From: DAOUEX01 sp034430235
Lineage (GTDB): Bacteria > Chloroflexota > Anaerolineae > UBA2200
DNA length: 64,000 nt
Direction of reading: 5' to 3'
Assembly: GCA_964478075.1 (NCBI GenBank)
Contig: CAYZGO010000008.1
Location: 53,428-117,427 of the forward strand
Made by a program: the position numbers and the translations under genes. Positions 33,942 to 43,444 of this stretch are shown piece by piece (within the stretch, counting starts at the first letter, position 1; every line of letters begins with the position of its first letter). The notes under the pieces were generated by a model. The model was not told the origin of the DNA. It was given only the letters and a program-made list of their open reading frames with translations, and searched no databases.

Positions 33942-36900
33942 GAACCTGCTGCCACGAATGGAAGACGTTTTCTCAATCGGGCTGGCAACAACTCCATGAC
34001 TAGAGCCACATCAGGCTGGCGAAAAGCGCCCAGAGCGGCAAGTGCAGTGAGATAAACCACTGCAGAGACAGGAACTGTCAGCAGGATGGTCTTGCCGCGC
34101 AGCAGCCACATCACGGCGGCCATGGCAACAGCAGCCGCGCCTGGACGCCAGAACAGGTCCAGCCATGGCAAAGTAGTCAGATTCTTGCGCACGCAGTGAT
34201 AGAACGGGATGAGCAAAGCAACTTCCGACAGTGCGGTTACCACGGCCGCCGCCACATAGCCGTATCGTGGGATCAAGAGCAAGTTGCTCAGGATGTTGAA
34301 ACTGGCGCCGAACAGAAAGGCTCGTGTCAGGAAGCTTTGCTGGTTAATGGCAATCAGTACGTACTGTGTGACACTGTTAATGAAACCGATGGGCATGTAC
34401 CAGATGAGGAGCTGAAGCGCAATCATAGACTGTGGTAGGTAGCCTGGACCAGCCAGGATCAATATGAGCTCACGTGCGATGAATGTCGTGCCGACCGCAA
34501 TGGGCAGGGCTATCATAACCAACAGCTTGACAGACAGAATGTAGGCACGCACCAATGAATCGCGCTGTGATTCGGCGAAGCGCGAGATCAAGGGGAAAAT
34601 GGCCATGGTGAAATATGAGGGAATGATGTCCAGACCTCGAATGTAGCGGTAGGCTGCTCCATAGTAACCGACTTCTGCGTCGCCACGTAGGGGCTGGAGC
34701 AAGAGCACATCTACCTGGAAGAAGACTTTGGCTAGCAGATTGTTGAGCATCAGCGGAAGGGAGGTGCGCATCATGGTGCGCCCGAAACCAGTATCGAACT
34801 CTGGCTTGGGCCGGAAGAACAGGCGTGTGGCCAGGAAGCCGAGGATTATGGCCGTGCTGATACTGACCAGCAGCGACGTGGCCGCCAGTCCCACAAACCC
34901 ATAGCCCAGCAGCAGCACCATCGTGCCCGCAGTGACGCGCATGATGGTCGTCACCGACATGATAGCCGCCGGATACTCCATTTTCTCGTTAGCGTAAAAG
35001 ATGGAACTCAACGAGTTGGCGATCAAGTCTGGAATCAATGCCGCAAAGAAGAAAATGATGGCCCACATAGTGTCCGTGGTCAGGCCGGACAGACGCACGT
35101 AGGCGTAGATCACAGCGCCCAGCACTGGCAGCGAGGCCAACCACAGGAGGAGACGCAGAGCCACGCTGTTGCTCAGGTAACGGTTGGCCTGTGCTCTGTG
35201 CTTAGCGATTTCCCGTGTGATCAAGGTGCCCAGGCCAAACATGATGAACGTCTCGAAATAGCCGATAAAGTTGAAGGCAAAGTTGTAGCGCCCAGCGCCC
35301 TCAGGAGCCAATATGCGCAGGTAGAGCATGGCGAAAGCCATATCAATGAGGCGGTTCAGCAGAGACAGCACCATCGGTGTCAGTGCGTTCTTGGCCACGC
35401 GCTTTACTGCCGATTCGCTCTCGTCTCTAGGATAGAAGCGACGCCAGAGCCAATAGCTGATAAGCAACAGAAGGATCACACCGGCCATAAAGCTGACGAA
35501 TAGACCTAGCTTGAAGGAGAACGGCGTGTACTTGAAGCGCACTGAGTGTTGGCCCGGTCCAAGGGCCACAGCCCGGAAAGTGCCATTCGCTCGATAGATG
35601 GGTATTTCTCGTTCATCGGGACCTGGATGGGTGTCGTAGGCTTTCCATCCTGGGGAATAATTGTCAGTCAGCACCAGGTAACCACCGCGTTCTAGATGCA
35701 CTTCAATGATTACCTCGTTCAGATCATAGCGTACGATGCTGGCTGGTTCCCACTCGCTAGCCCTGTCCCCAGGCACATCTCCTTCCGGCACTTCCTCCAG
35801 TATGACCATCTGTCGGGGATCAAATTGGCGCAAGGCATCGCGCCTGGCCGTTTCATCGGGGATGACCTGAGAGAGATGGACGACAAAGGCGCGCGGCAAA
35901 TAATCCTCGTTGCGATAGACTCGCACTTCGTGGTCATAGACAAGGGTGTAATTGGTATTGGCAATGACTTGCGTCGTCAACACGTATTTGACGTTAAGCA
36001 AGTCCAGCAGATGGGAGTCAAGAGAGTCACGATCGTTCAGTGGCGAAATACGGTTGTACAGCAACTGCCGCTGCCGCTCAACGAGTTGCATATAGTCCAC
36101 GTATTGTTGTGATATGATCGAGTCGTAGCCACGCACATCAGAGAAGTCGTAGAACATGCCAGCATTGACATCAAAGGTTTTCTCTTCAGGCAGATTAAAG
36201 GTGGTGAAACGCCACAGTTCCTCGTCTTGCTGGAGAAAGGCTACCACAGGCGGCTCAAATTCCATGATGGCTGAGTCTGCAGCCGGATTAAAGTTCATGC
36301 CAATGGTGAACAGTTCAGCAACGACGACTGTCAGTGCCAGCAATTGCCACAATGGCACTCTGCCCAGGCGCGGACGAGTGCTGCTCAGTAAGAGGGTCAG
36401 GCCAGCGCCGCCCAGTGCCACGAAGAAGATCAGCAGATTGCGAAACTGGTACGAGTAAAAGGCCCGCCCGTCGGCAAAGGCCTCGGAAGCGTGCGCCAGA
36501 GCCAACATGGCGCGTTCTGCCAGTGCGGTTACCGCTGCAGGAAAATGCAGACTGAGCGCTAGTGCGCCCAGCCCCAGCACTCCCAAGGTAAGGGCAAGCC
36601 CGCCAAGCAGGCGAACGGAGCGCATCCCTGCGCGATGCCGATTACTTGCCAGCCACGATGCCCCGCATCCAGCGAGAATGGAAACGCTCAGAGTGTAAGG
36701 GAATATCCAGCGAAATGGCGAATGCAGTTGCTTGATGCCAGGCAGGAGGTAGTAGAGGACTGCATACAGCGGTGTGCCGAAGGCAAGCAGTAAAGAGATA
36801 ATGGCCAAGGCCAGGAATATCCAGACGTATTTCGTCCTCAGTTTCCAGATGGCAACCAGGCTCAATAACAAGGGCAGGATGCCTACATAGCTGGCACCTT

Positions 36901-37987
36901 CCACGTAATTCTTGACACCCCAGTAAATGGTATGGATAGGCATACCCTGAGCGTTGTGCAGCGCGGTCACAGTCTGCCGGCTGAAGACGTCAAGGTAGCT
37001 GTGGTGGGCCGGGTTGCCGAAAAAGTCGGGCACGAGGAAGGCAACCAGCCGCCGCCAAGGGTAGGCCCAGCCTATGATCTGTTGGTAGGTGGCCGATTCC
37101 TGTCGAAAGCTCTCAGTAACGAGTTCATACAGTGGGATGACCTGGATAGCAGCTAGGCCAATGCCCAGGACGATCAGCAATGCCACGCTCACGCCCAGTT
37201 TGCCCAACTGCGCCCAGCTGCGATTCTGCCACCAAAGGATGCCTAGACGGCAGATGGCGTAGAAAGTCGTCACCAGCACAACATAGTAGGCAATCTCCAC
37301 GTGCCCAACGAGAAACTGCAGTCCCAAGGCCACCGATCCGAAGGCAATCCAGGGGATGTATGATGCGGGTCGTGGCTTCTGGCCTGCCAGTTGTGCCTCC
37401 TGGGTACGGATGAGGCGCTCGACTATGGCCAGCAACAGGGGCAGCCACGAAGCAGCAGCAATGATCATGGGATGGACCACGCTGACGATCATAAAGCCAC
37501 TGAACGGGTAGACGATTGCGGCCACAATACTGCCCACTCGCTCCAGGCGTATAGTCCGGGTGTAAATGTACATGAAGACGCCAGCCAGGAGGAGCTGCAG
37601 GATAGTAAAGCAGCCGTAAGCCTTGACCAGGGGCAGTACGTAGAATACCAGGCTTAGTGGGTATAACGCTGAATGCTGGCCCGCGGCCAGAAAGGGCTGC
37701 CCAGACAGGATGTAGGGATTCCAGAGGGGAAGCTGTCTGCTCTTGAGCGCCTGTACAATGAAGCGTTTCCAAACATAGTTCTCAAGTACGAGGTCGCTGA
37801 GCAGTTCGTTATGGGGAACGTCAATGCCAAACTGAGCAGCGAAGGTCTGCCAGGGTTGGGCAGTGAAAAGGTTGTCAAAAGGCAACAGCGTCTTGCCCCC
37901 CAGGATGACGGGCCAAAAGAAAATGACCAGGAGGGCAAGCAAGCCGAGGACGATAGACAGATTTAGCACAAGGGGTCTTCTGGTCAC
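33938..37987 (-). CDS. YfhO-like membrane protein fused to a polysaccharide flippase
   Basis: A protein of 1349 residues. Residues 1 to about 850 are a YfhO-family membrane protein: a GT-C-like multi-helix N-terminal part (LPLWNPYILSGQPFLAAGQH), then an extracytoplasmic region, then a last helix before YPRDESESAVKR. Residues from about 865 to the end form a complete MATE/Wzx-type oligosaccharide flippase (LLNRLIDMAFAMLYLRILAPE, GRYNFAFNFIGYFETFIM). YfhO proteins glycosylate lipoteichoic acid or lipid carriers in Firmicutes, and flippases move lipid-linked sugars across the membrane. One polypeptide would thus couple both steps, an inference. The start is a GTG; the promoter is at 38023-38051. 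Confidence 0.88.
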   Translation of the reverse strand: MTRRPLVLNLSIVLGLLALLVIFFWPVILGGKTLLPFDNLFTAQPWQTFAAQFGIDVPHNELLSDLVLENYVWKRFIVQALKSRQLPLWNPYILSGQPFLAAGQHSALYPLSLVFYVLPLVKAYGCFTILQLLLAGVFMYIYTRTIRLERVGSIVAAIVYPFSGFMIVSVVHPMIIAAASWLPLLLAIVERLIRTQEAQLAGQKPRPASYIPWIAFGSVALGLQFLVGHVEIAYYVVLVTTFYAICRLGILWWQNRSWAQLGKLGVSVALLIVLGIGLAAIQVIPLYELVTESFRQESATYQQIIGWAYPWRRLVAFLVPDFFGNPAHHSYLDVFSRQTVTALHNAQGMPIHTIYWGVKNYVEGASYVGILPLLLSLVAIWKLRTKYVWIFLALAIISLLLAFGTPLYAVLYYLLPGIKQLHSPFRWIFPYTLSVSILAGCGASWLASNRHRAGMRSVRLLGGLALTLGVLGLGALALSLHFPAAVTALAERAMLALAHASEAFADGRAFYSYQFRNLLIFFVALGGAGLTLLLSSTRPRLGRVPLWQLLALTVVVAELFTIGMNFNPAADSAIMEFEPPVVAFLQQDEELWRFTTFNLPEEKTFDVNAGMFYDFSDVRGYDSIISQQYVDYMQLVERQRQLLYNRISPLNDRDSLDSHLLDLLNVKYVLTTQVIANTNYTLVYDHEVRVYRNEDYLPRAFVVHLSQVIPDETARRDALRQFDPRQMVILEEVPEGDVPGDRASEWEPASIVRYDLNEVIIEVHLERGGYLVLTDNYSPGWKAYDTHPGPDEREIPIYRANGTFRAVALGPGQHSVRFKYTPFSFKLGLFVSFMAGVILLLLISYWLWRRFYPRDESESAVKRVAKNALTPMVLSLLNRLIDMAFAMLYLRILAPEGAGRYNFAFNFIGYFETFIMFGLGTLITREIAKHRAQANRYLSNSVALRLLLWLASLPVLGAVIYAYVRLSGLTTDTMWAIIFFFAALIPDLIANSLSSIFYANEKMEYPAAIMSVTTIMRVTAGTMVLLLGYGFVGLAATSLLVSISTAIILGFLATRLFFRPKPEFDTGFGRTMMRTSLPLMLNNLLAKVFFQVDVLLLQPLRGDAEVGYYGAAYRYIRGLDIIPSYFTMAIFPLISRFAESQRDSLVRAYILSVKLLVMIALPIAVGTTFIARELILILAGPGYLPQSMIALQLLIWYMPIGFINSVTQYVLIAINQQSFLTRAFLFGASFNILSNLLLIPRYGYVAAAVVTALSEVALLIPFYHCVRKNLTTLPWLDLFWRPGAAAVAMAAVMWLLRGKTILLTVPVSAVVYLTALAALGAFRQPDVALVMELLPARLRKRLPFVAAGS

Positions 37988-38022
37988 TGGATAAACTGCC
38001 TTTCTGAAAATGGCTGGCCGTG

Positions 38023-38051
38023 ATTATACTGAGAGAACAGGCAGCGGTCAA
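38023..38051 (-). promoter_or_regulatory. Promoter of the YfhO-flippase gene
   Basis: On the minus strand TTGACC (38046-38051), a 17-bp spacer and TATAAT (38023-38028). Confidence 0.75.
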
Positions 38052-38138
38052 CAGTTCCTGGCTGACATCGTTACTCTGGAAGAGCAGTGAGCCAGGGGGC
38101 ATATTTGCTTGAAATACGGGGAAGTGCGCCGCTCATGG

Positions 38139-38167
38139 TTGACAGCCAGCGAGATTTGTGCTATAAT
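38139..38167 (+). promoter_or_regulatory. Promoter of the DeoR regulator and PTS locus
   Basis: TTGACA (38139-38144), a 17-bp spacer and TATAAT (38162-38167) with an extended TG two bases ahead of the -10 box. It is one of the strongest promoters in the window and predicts a leader of about 35-50 bases. Confidence 0.85.
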
Positions 38168-38207
38168 TGAGCATAGTCAAGCGCCAGAATTGCGCGAAAA
38201 TTGATGT

Positions 38208-38987
38208 TTGGTGAGGAGAGCCAAGCTGCTGAGAGAAGAGCGCAAGCGAGAGATCTCACGGTTCATCAATGAGAACAAGAAAGCAACCGTCACCGAGTTG
38301 AGCAGACTCTTCAGAGTCAGTGAGTCAACCATTAGACGTGACTTGGGGGAGCTGGATGAGCAAGGGGTAATCCAGCGGGCCCATGGCGGGGCTGTCATCG
38401 TTGAGCATGCAGCGCCCGAGCCACCCATTATCCAGAGGATGGTAGAAAGCGCAGAAGAGAAGAGGAGGGTCGGGCGGCCGGCGGCTGAACTAGTCCGAGA
38501 TGGCGAAACTGTTTTCGTAGGCTCAGGGACCACTACTTTGGAGGTGGCCCGCAACCTAGTGGACAGAGAGAATCTGACAGTTATAACCAATGCACTCAAC
38601 ATTGCCAGTGTCTTCGCCGGAAAGTCCAATGTGTCGGTGATCGTTGTAGGTGGGCTTCTGCGCCATTCGGAGTTGTCAATGCTCGGTCACATTGCCGAAC
38701 AGACTTTGGAAGAATTGAACGCAGCCAGAGTTATTATGGGCATGAGAGCTATTAGCATAGAGCATGGGCTGACCAGCGATTACCTGCCTGAAGCGATGAC
38801 CGATAGGGCTATCATCCGATCTGCTCCTGAGGTGATCCTGGTGGCTGACCACAGCAAATTTGGGAAGGTGTCCACTGCCCTGGTGGCTCCTATCACTGCC
38901 GTTCATAGAATAGTGACTGATTCCGCTACCCCAGCGGATATCTTGGCAGAATTGAGGGAGCTGGGCATAGAGGTGATCTTGGCTTGA
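38208..38987 (+). CDS. DeoR family transcriptional regulator
   Basis: This 259-residue sugar-phosphate-responsive repressor has an N-terminal DeoR helix-turn-helix (ERKREISRFINENKKATVTEL and SESTIRRDLGELDEQGVIQR). The C-terminal sensor domain is of the ISOCOT type, with ETVFVGSGTTTLEVAR and LVADHSKFGKVSTALVAPI. It probably controls the PTS and sugar genes that follow on the same strand. The start is unclear: TTG 38208 and GTG 38211 lack a ribosome binding site, while GAGGAG at 38213-38218 would serve a CTG at 38226, which would give the family-like LLREERKREI N-terminus. Confidence 0.92.
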   Translation: MVRRAKLLREERKREISRFINENKKATVTELSRLFRVSESTIRRDLGELDEQGVIQRAHGGAVIVEHAAPEPPIIQRMVESAEEKRRVGRPAAELVRDGETVFVGSGTTTLEVARNLVDRENLTVITNALNIASVFAGKSNVSVIVVGGLLRHSELSMLGHIAEQTLEELNAARVIMGMRAISIEHGLTSDYLPEAMTDRAIIRSAPEVILVADHSKFGKVSTALVAPITAVHRIVTDSATPADILAELRELGIEVILA

Positions 38988-39056
38988 GGAGAAGAAGCAA
39001 CCATACGTGAGCTTCGGCAGAATCAGCATTCATAGCAAAGGAGGCACATCGTCCCA

Positions 39057-39338
39057 ATGAGAATCGCTACCCTGTGCGGGATGGGCTTTGGCACTAGTAT
39101 GATGCTCAAAATGTTCATTGACGAGATCCTGAAAGATATTCGGATGAAAGCTGAGGTGGTCCCTTGGGACCTGGGGACGTTCAAGGGGCAACAAGCCGAC
39201 ATTGTTGTGGCGCCGACAGATATGGAGATGCACCTTAGAGGCACGTCAGCTAAGGTGGTGCTCATTAGGAATCTGGTTGATAAGAAGGAATTGCGCGACA
39301 AGCTGGTGCCTCTCCTGCAAGAATGGCAGGGTTCATAA
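39057..39338 (+). CDS. PTS system ascorbate-type EIIB component
   Basis: This 93-residue phosphocarrier has the phosphorylated Cys at position 7 in the P-loop CGMGFGTSMML. It resembles UlaB/SgaB of the lactose-ascorbate PTS group. It receives phosphate from EIIA and passes it to sugar bound to EIIC. The start is an ATG with GGAGG upstream. It lies 69 bases after the DeoR gene and heads the transport genes. EI and HPr are not in the window. Confidence 0.9.
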   Translation: MRIATLCGMGFGTSMMLKMFIDEILKDIRMKAEVVPWDLGTFKGQQADIVVAPTDMEMHLRGTSAKVVLIRNLVDKKELRDKLVPLLQEWQGS

Positions 39339-39463
39339 TGAAGCATAGTACTCCATGAGCGCCAGTGCACGGGGAGGGAGGTGATAGATGAACCATCGCG
39401 ACTAGCGTCACTATTGCCGTGGAACCGTTTTCTATTTTGAGCAACTTAAGGAGGGAAAATCCA

Positions 39464-40753
39464 ATGATTGAGCTACTTCTCCAATTGATTCAGACACCAG
39501 CAGTAGTACTTGGCCTGATAGCGCTGGTGGGCCTGCTTGTCCAACGCAAGAGCGCAGGTGAAGTCATCAGTGGCACGCTGAAGACCGTTCTTGGCGTCCT
39601 CATCATGAGTGTAGGTGTCGGAGCTCTGATTAACGCCTTGATCCCAATTGAACAGATGTTCACCCAGGCGTTCAAGATAGAGGGCTTCGTGACCTTTGAT
39701 GAGGCTTGCCTGGGCGCAGTGCAGGCGGCTAACGTTGCCGGGGTCGCCGGCGAGATTTCGCTGACTATGCTCTTCGGGTATCTCGTCCACATTCTCCTGG
39801 CTCGCTTTACGCGCTGGAAGTACATCTACCTGACGGGCCACATGTTCTGGATCCACGCCGGTGCTTTCGCGATCCTCTACCACTCCTTCGGGCTGCCGTT
39901 CGGCTTGGTGGTAGCCTTGGCCTCCATCACCGACGGACTCTACATGACCTTAGGTCCGGCACTGGCCCAGCCTTTCATGCGCAAGATCACGGGCTCAGAT
40001 GACATCGCCTTTGGTCACGGCCAGACGCTGCTGAACGTCATAGGCGGCTGGCTAGGTGGGCTGGTAGGCAATCCTGAGGACAGCGCAGAGAAGCTCAAGA
40101 TGCCTGAGGGTCTGGCCTTCTTCCGCGACATGTCCATCTCTATCTCGTTGATCATGCTGATCGTCGTCATTGTGGCGATGATTTTCGCAGGGCCAGCTTT
40201 TGTGACTGAACTCAGCGGGGGGCAGAACTGGATCGTGTTCTCCGTCCTCCAGGCCCTGGGCTTCACCGCCGGGGTGCTCGTTCTGATCCAAGGCGTACGG
40301 ATGCTGATTGCCGAGATCGTCCCGGCGTTCAAAGGCATCGCTGACGTGATCGTGCCTGGCGCCAAGCCAGCCCTGGATTGCCCGGCGATCTATCCCTTTG
40401 CACCCGTCTCTCTTATGATTGGGCTGATCACCGGCAGCATCGGACAACTGGTAGCCATTGTCATCCTGGGTGCTCTCGGCTGGCCCATCCCCATTCCCAG
40501 TATGATTGCTGCCTTCTTTGCCAGTGGATCGGGGGCCATCTTCGGCAACGCTTACGGTGGCAAATGGGGGGCGGTCATTGGTGGCTTCTTCTGGTGCTTC
40601 GCCGGCTGGTTCATGATCAGCCTGGCGTATCAGCTCCGGATCTTTGGCGACTTGGCAGGCATGGGCGCAGAAGGCTTGTTCTTCACCGTCCCTGATGCCA
40701 TTCTGCCAGGCTTCGTCATCTGGGGTATCGCCAAGCTCTTCGGACTCGGATAG
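39464..40753 (+). CDS. PTS system ascorbate-type EIIC transporter
   Basis: This membrane permease of 429 residues belongs to the UlaA/SgaT family, with about ten hydrophobic segments. It includes VQRKSAGEVISGTLKTVLGV near the start and GHGQTLLNVIGGWLGGLVG in the middle. It carries the sugar inward while EIIB phosphorylates it. The ATG at 39464 follows GGAGGG; an upstream in-frame start at 39419 has no such site. The UlaA family includes members that carry sugars other than ascorbate, so the neighbouring nagA and SIS genes are a better guide to substrate. A terminator-like hairpin follows at 40814. Confidence 0.9.
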   Translation: MIELLLQLIQTPAVVLGLIALVGLLVQRKSAGEVISGTLKTVLGVLIMSVGVGALINALIPIEQMFTQAFKIEGFVTFDEACLGAVQAANVAGVAGEISLTMLFGYLVHILLARFTRWKYIYLTGHMFWIHAGAFAILYHSFGLPFGLVVALASITDGLYMTLGPALAQPFMRKITGSDDIAFGHGQTLLNVIGGWLGGLVGNPEDSAEKLKMPEGLAFFRDMSISISLIMLIVVIVAMIFAGPAFVTELSGGQNWIVFSVLQALGFTAGVLVLIQGVRMLIAEIVPAFKGIADVIVPGAKPALDCPAIYPFAPVSLMIGLITGSIGQLVAIVILGALGWPIPIPSMIAAFFASGSGAIFGNAYGGKWGAVIGGFFWCFAGWFMISLAYQLRIFGDLAGMGAEGLFFTVPDAILPGFVIWGIAKLFGLG

Positions 40754-40813
40754 CTGCCAGAGCGTGTGCCGTCTCTAGCTCGGTGAGAGACTCACGAGCG
40801 CTCGGCAAGGCTT

Positions 40814-40846
40814 GGGGGCCAGTATGATGTCCTACTGGCCCCCTTT
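40814..40846 (+). terminator. Terminator-like hairpin between the EIIC and EIIA genes
   Basis: GGGGGCCAGTA pairs perfectly with TACTGGCCCCC (11 bp) around an 8-base loop, followed by TTT only. It lies inside an apparent operon, so it may attenuate downstream genes or stabilise the upstream mRNA. Confidence 0.7.
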
Positions 40847-40894
40847 CGTCTGTACTGTGCCCCGTCCTCAAGGCAGCTGAAACAGGAAGGTCCA

Positions 40895-41365
40895 TTGACC
40901 TTGGCTATTGCTTTACTTGACTTACTGACTGAGAAAACCATCGGACTAGACGTGGAAGCTGCCGACTGGCGAGAGAGCGTCCGTTTGGCTGGTGCGCTCT
41001 TGTTGCACATTGACGCTATCTTGCCCTCCTATATCAATGCTATGGTGAGAGTGCTTGAGGAACTTGGCCCCTACGTGGTAGTCGCCCCTGGGATTGCTTT
41101 GGCCCATGCCAGGCCGGAGGATGGGGTGAAGCGAATGTGCATGAGCTTGGTGAGGCTGGCTTCCCCGGTGAAGTTTGGCTCCGAGGCCAATGACCCCGTG
41201 GATTTGGTATTCGCCTTTGGCGCTGTAGACAAAGAAGGGCATCTCCAAGCCTTAAGAGAATTAGCCATATTCTTGCAGAAAGAGGAGGCAGTGGCTGCTG
41301 TTCGCGAATGCGATAGCCCTGAGAAGGCGCTTCAGGTGATCAGTGAGCACAGCCGCGAGGCTTAG
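40895..41365 (+). CDS. PTS system EIIA component (mannitol/fructose/ascorbate type)
   Basis: This 156-residue protein has the active His at position 71 in the motif GIALAHARPEDGV, as in UlaC and other fructose-mannitol superfamily EIIA domains. It takes phosphate from HPr and passes it to EIIB. The start is a TTG at 40895 with GGAAGG 7 bases upstream. It is followed 25 bases later by a SIS gene. Confidence 0.9.
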   Translation: MTLAIALLDLLTEKTIGLDVEAADWRESVRLAGALLLHIDAILPSYINAMVRVLEELGPYVVVAPGIALAHARPEDGVKRMCMSLVRLASPVKFGSEANDPVDLVFAFGAVDKEGHLQALRELAIFLQKEEAVAAVRECDSPEKALQVISEHSREA

Positions 41366-41390
41366 AGTGGATCTTATGGGATGGAGTTGA

Positions 41391-42137
41391 GTGGGCAGCA
41401 AGAGAGGCTTTGAACTCTACTTGGACAAGATCCAAGCCACGATGGACGAGGTCAGAGAGAAGCAAGCGACGGATATCCTCAAGGCGGCAGAAATGATCGC
41501 CGCGTCGCTGGCCCAAGGAGGTATCCTCCACGTCTTCGGCACTTCTCACTCCCAACTGTTGGCCCAGGAGATCTTTTACCGAGCGGGCTGTCTGGCGCCC
41601 ACTAACGCTATAATCGAGCCAGCGTTGGGGCTACGAAAGGCAAGCGAAAACTGCTATTGGTACGAGCGTCAAGAAGCTTACGGTAAAGTGGTCTTTGACT
41701 CCTATGGGATGGAGACCGGCGATGTTATCCTCGTCATCTCTACCTCGGGGCGCAATGAGGTGCCTGTGGAGGTAGCTCTGCAAGCGAAGAAGCAGGGCCT
41801 AAAGGTCATCGCCCTATTGTCGCTGCCCTATTCCACCAGTGTCCAGGCTCGGCACTCCAGCGGAAAGAAGCTCTCTGACATAGCTGATGTAATCCTGGAC
41901 AACCGAGCCACGTTGGGAGATGCAGCCATAGAACTGAGGGGCATCCCTTACAAAGTAGGTCCTACCTCAGGGGTCATTGGCGCTGCTATCCTCCAGTCAT
42001 TGGTAGTGCAGGTCGTGGAGACTCTGGCTGGAAGACGGGTGGAGCCTCCCATTTGGGTTTCCATCAACCTGCCGGGGGGAGCTGAAATCAACGCCGAATA
42101 TCTGGTGAGATATAAGGGTAGGATCAAGAATCTGTGA
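41391..42137 (+). CDS. SIS domain sugar-phosphate protein (UPF0309-like), copy 1
   Basis: This 248-residue protein has a SIS fold: a sugar-binding GTSHSQLLAQEIFYRAG and the phosphate-binding VILVISTSGRNEVPVEVALQAK. It resembles UPF0309 proteins, which are related to MurQ and GmhA-like isomerases and etherases. It presumably acts on the phosphosugar made by the PTS. It is a paralogue of the gene at 43445. The start is a GTG, and the TGA overlaps the first frame of the nagA region at 42134. Confidence 0.82.
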   Translation: MGSKRGFELYLDKIQATMDEVREKQATDILKAAEMIAASLAQGGILHVFGTSHSQLLAQEIFYRAGCLAPTNAIIEPALGLRKASENCYWYERQEAYGKVVFDSYGMETGDVILVISTSGRNEVPVEVALQAKKQGLKVIALLSLPYSTSVQARHSSGKKLSDIADVILDNRATLGDAAIELRGIPYKVGPTSGVIGAAILQSLVVQVVETLAGRRVEPPIWVSINLPGGAEINAEYLVRYKGRIKNL

Positions 42138-42154
42138 AGCTCAGGGAAAAACCT

Positions 42155-43312
42155 ATGCGTAGGATCATCATCGCCAATGGCCGAGTGATCACCCCATGGC
42201 AAGTTCTGGAAAAGGGCCTGGTGATTGTTGAAAATGGAAAGATCGTCGAGCTCAGGAAGGGCTTTGGGCTGCCCGAGGAGTCACAGGCGACCATCATTGA
42301 CGCCACAGGGAAGACGGTGGCCCCTGGCTTCGTTGACATCCATGTCCACGGCGGGGTGGGCCACGACACCATGGATGCCACCCCACAAGCCATCCAGGAG
42401 ATGGCGCAGTTCTTCGCCAGCCACGGCGTGACGGGCTTCCTTCCCACCACAGTGACAGCGCCCAGGGAGGCGATCCTTGCGGCTGTTGAGAACGCGGCCA
42501 CGTGCCAAAAGGAGCAAATCAGCGGCGCGCAAGTGCTAGGTATACACTTGGAGGGGCCTTACATCAATCCCAGCAAGCCAGGTGCTCAGCCCGTGCAGTT
42601 CATACGGCCCGCCGACCCTGATGAATACCGTGAATTCTTTGCCTGGGATAACGTCAGGTTGATCAGCCTTGCGCCGGAGATTCCTGAGAACCAGAAGCTC
42701 ATCACTTATGCACTTCAACGGGGAGCAACGGTAGCAGTGGGCCACTCTGCAGCCAGCTACGATCAAGTACTGGCGGCCGTAGGGTTGGGTCTGAACCACT
42801 CGATACATACGTTTAATGGCATGGTAGGCCTCCACCATCGCAAGCCGGGAACTGTTGGGGCGGTGCTGACCTGCGACAAGATCACGGCTGAAGTGATCGC
42901 CGATTATGTCCATGTCCATCCAGCGGTAATAAAGCTACTGGTGCGAGCCAAGGGCGTGGAGCGAACGGTGCTGATGACGGATGCTATTCGAGCTGCAGGC
43001 ATGCCAGACGGAATCTACGACTTGGGAGGGCAGCAGGTGACTGTCAAGCAGAGGGTGGCCAGGATCGCCACAGGGAGCCTGGCTGGAAGCACTCTGACTA
43101 TGGATAGAGCAGTGCGCAACGCGATGGCGGCAGCCGACCTCACTTTGAGCGAGACCTTGCAGATGGCCAGCTACAACCCAGCACAAGTTATTGGAGTGGA
43201 GAGGAAGAAAGGCAGCCTGGAGCCAGGCAAGGATGCGGATATCGTCTTACTGGATAGCGAACTCGAAGTAGTTCTGACTATGGTCGGCGGCAGAGTTGTG
43301 TATCAGGCCTGA
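42155..43312 (+). CDS. nagA: N-acetylglucosamine-6-phosphate deacetylase
   Basis: This 385-residue amidohydrolase removes the acetyl group from GlcNAc-6-phosphate. It has the N-terminal metal site VAPGFVDIHVHGGVGHDTMD, the catalytic segments GIHLEGPYINPSKPGAQ and VAVGHSAASYDQVLAA, and the late Asp in LMTDAIRAAGMPDGIYDLGG. The ATG at 42155 (MRRIIIANG) fits family N-termini better than the GTG at 42134 that overlaps the preceding stop. With two SIS proteins and a GlmS-like isomerase it points to N-acetylated amino-sugar catabolism. Confidence 0.94.
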   Translation: MRRIIIANGRVITPWQVLEKGLVIVENGKIVELRKGFGLPEESQATIIDATGKTVAPGFVDIHVHGGVGHDTMDATPQAIQEMAQFFASHGVTGFLPTTVTAPREAILAAVENAATCQKEQISGAQVLGIHLEGPYINPSKPGAQPVQFIRPADPDEYREFFAWDNVRLISLAPEIPENQKLITYALQRGATVAVGHSAASYDQVLAAVGLGLNHSIHTFNGMVGLHHRKPGTVGAVLTCDKITAEVIADYVHVHPAVIKLLVRAKGVERTVLMTDAIRAAGMPDGIYDLGGQQVTVKQRVARIATGSLAGSTLTMDRAVRNAMAAADLTLSETLQMASYNPAQVIGVERKKGSLEPGKDADIVLLDSELEVVLTMVGGRVVYQA

Positions 43313-43383
43313 TGGTGGCTGCGTGGACTGCAGTTCTCCGCGTAGACACAATCAGCAATCAGACCTCTAGTTCCTTTTTTCTT

Positions 43384-43405
43384 CTCTCCCCGCAAGTGGG
43401 GAGAG
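43384..43405. repeat. Short perfect hairpin between nagA and the second SIS gene
   Basis: CTCTCCCC-N6-GGGGAGAG, preceded by a T-rich stretch and not followed by one. On the minus strand a T-poor AGAAGAAAAAAGG follows. A terminator role on the plus strand is doubtful; it may be a palindromic repeat. Confidence 0.55.
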
Positions 43406-43444
43406 GCGGTTCAATTTACAAGTCACAACAGGAGGTAGGCAAGA

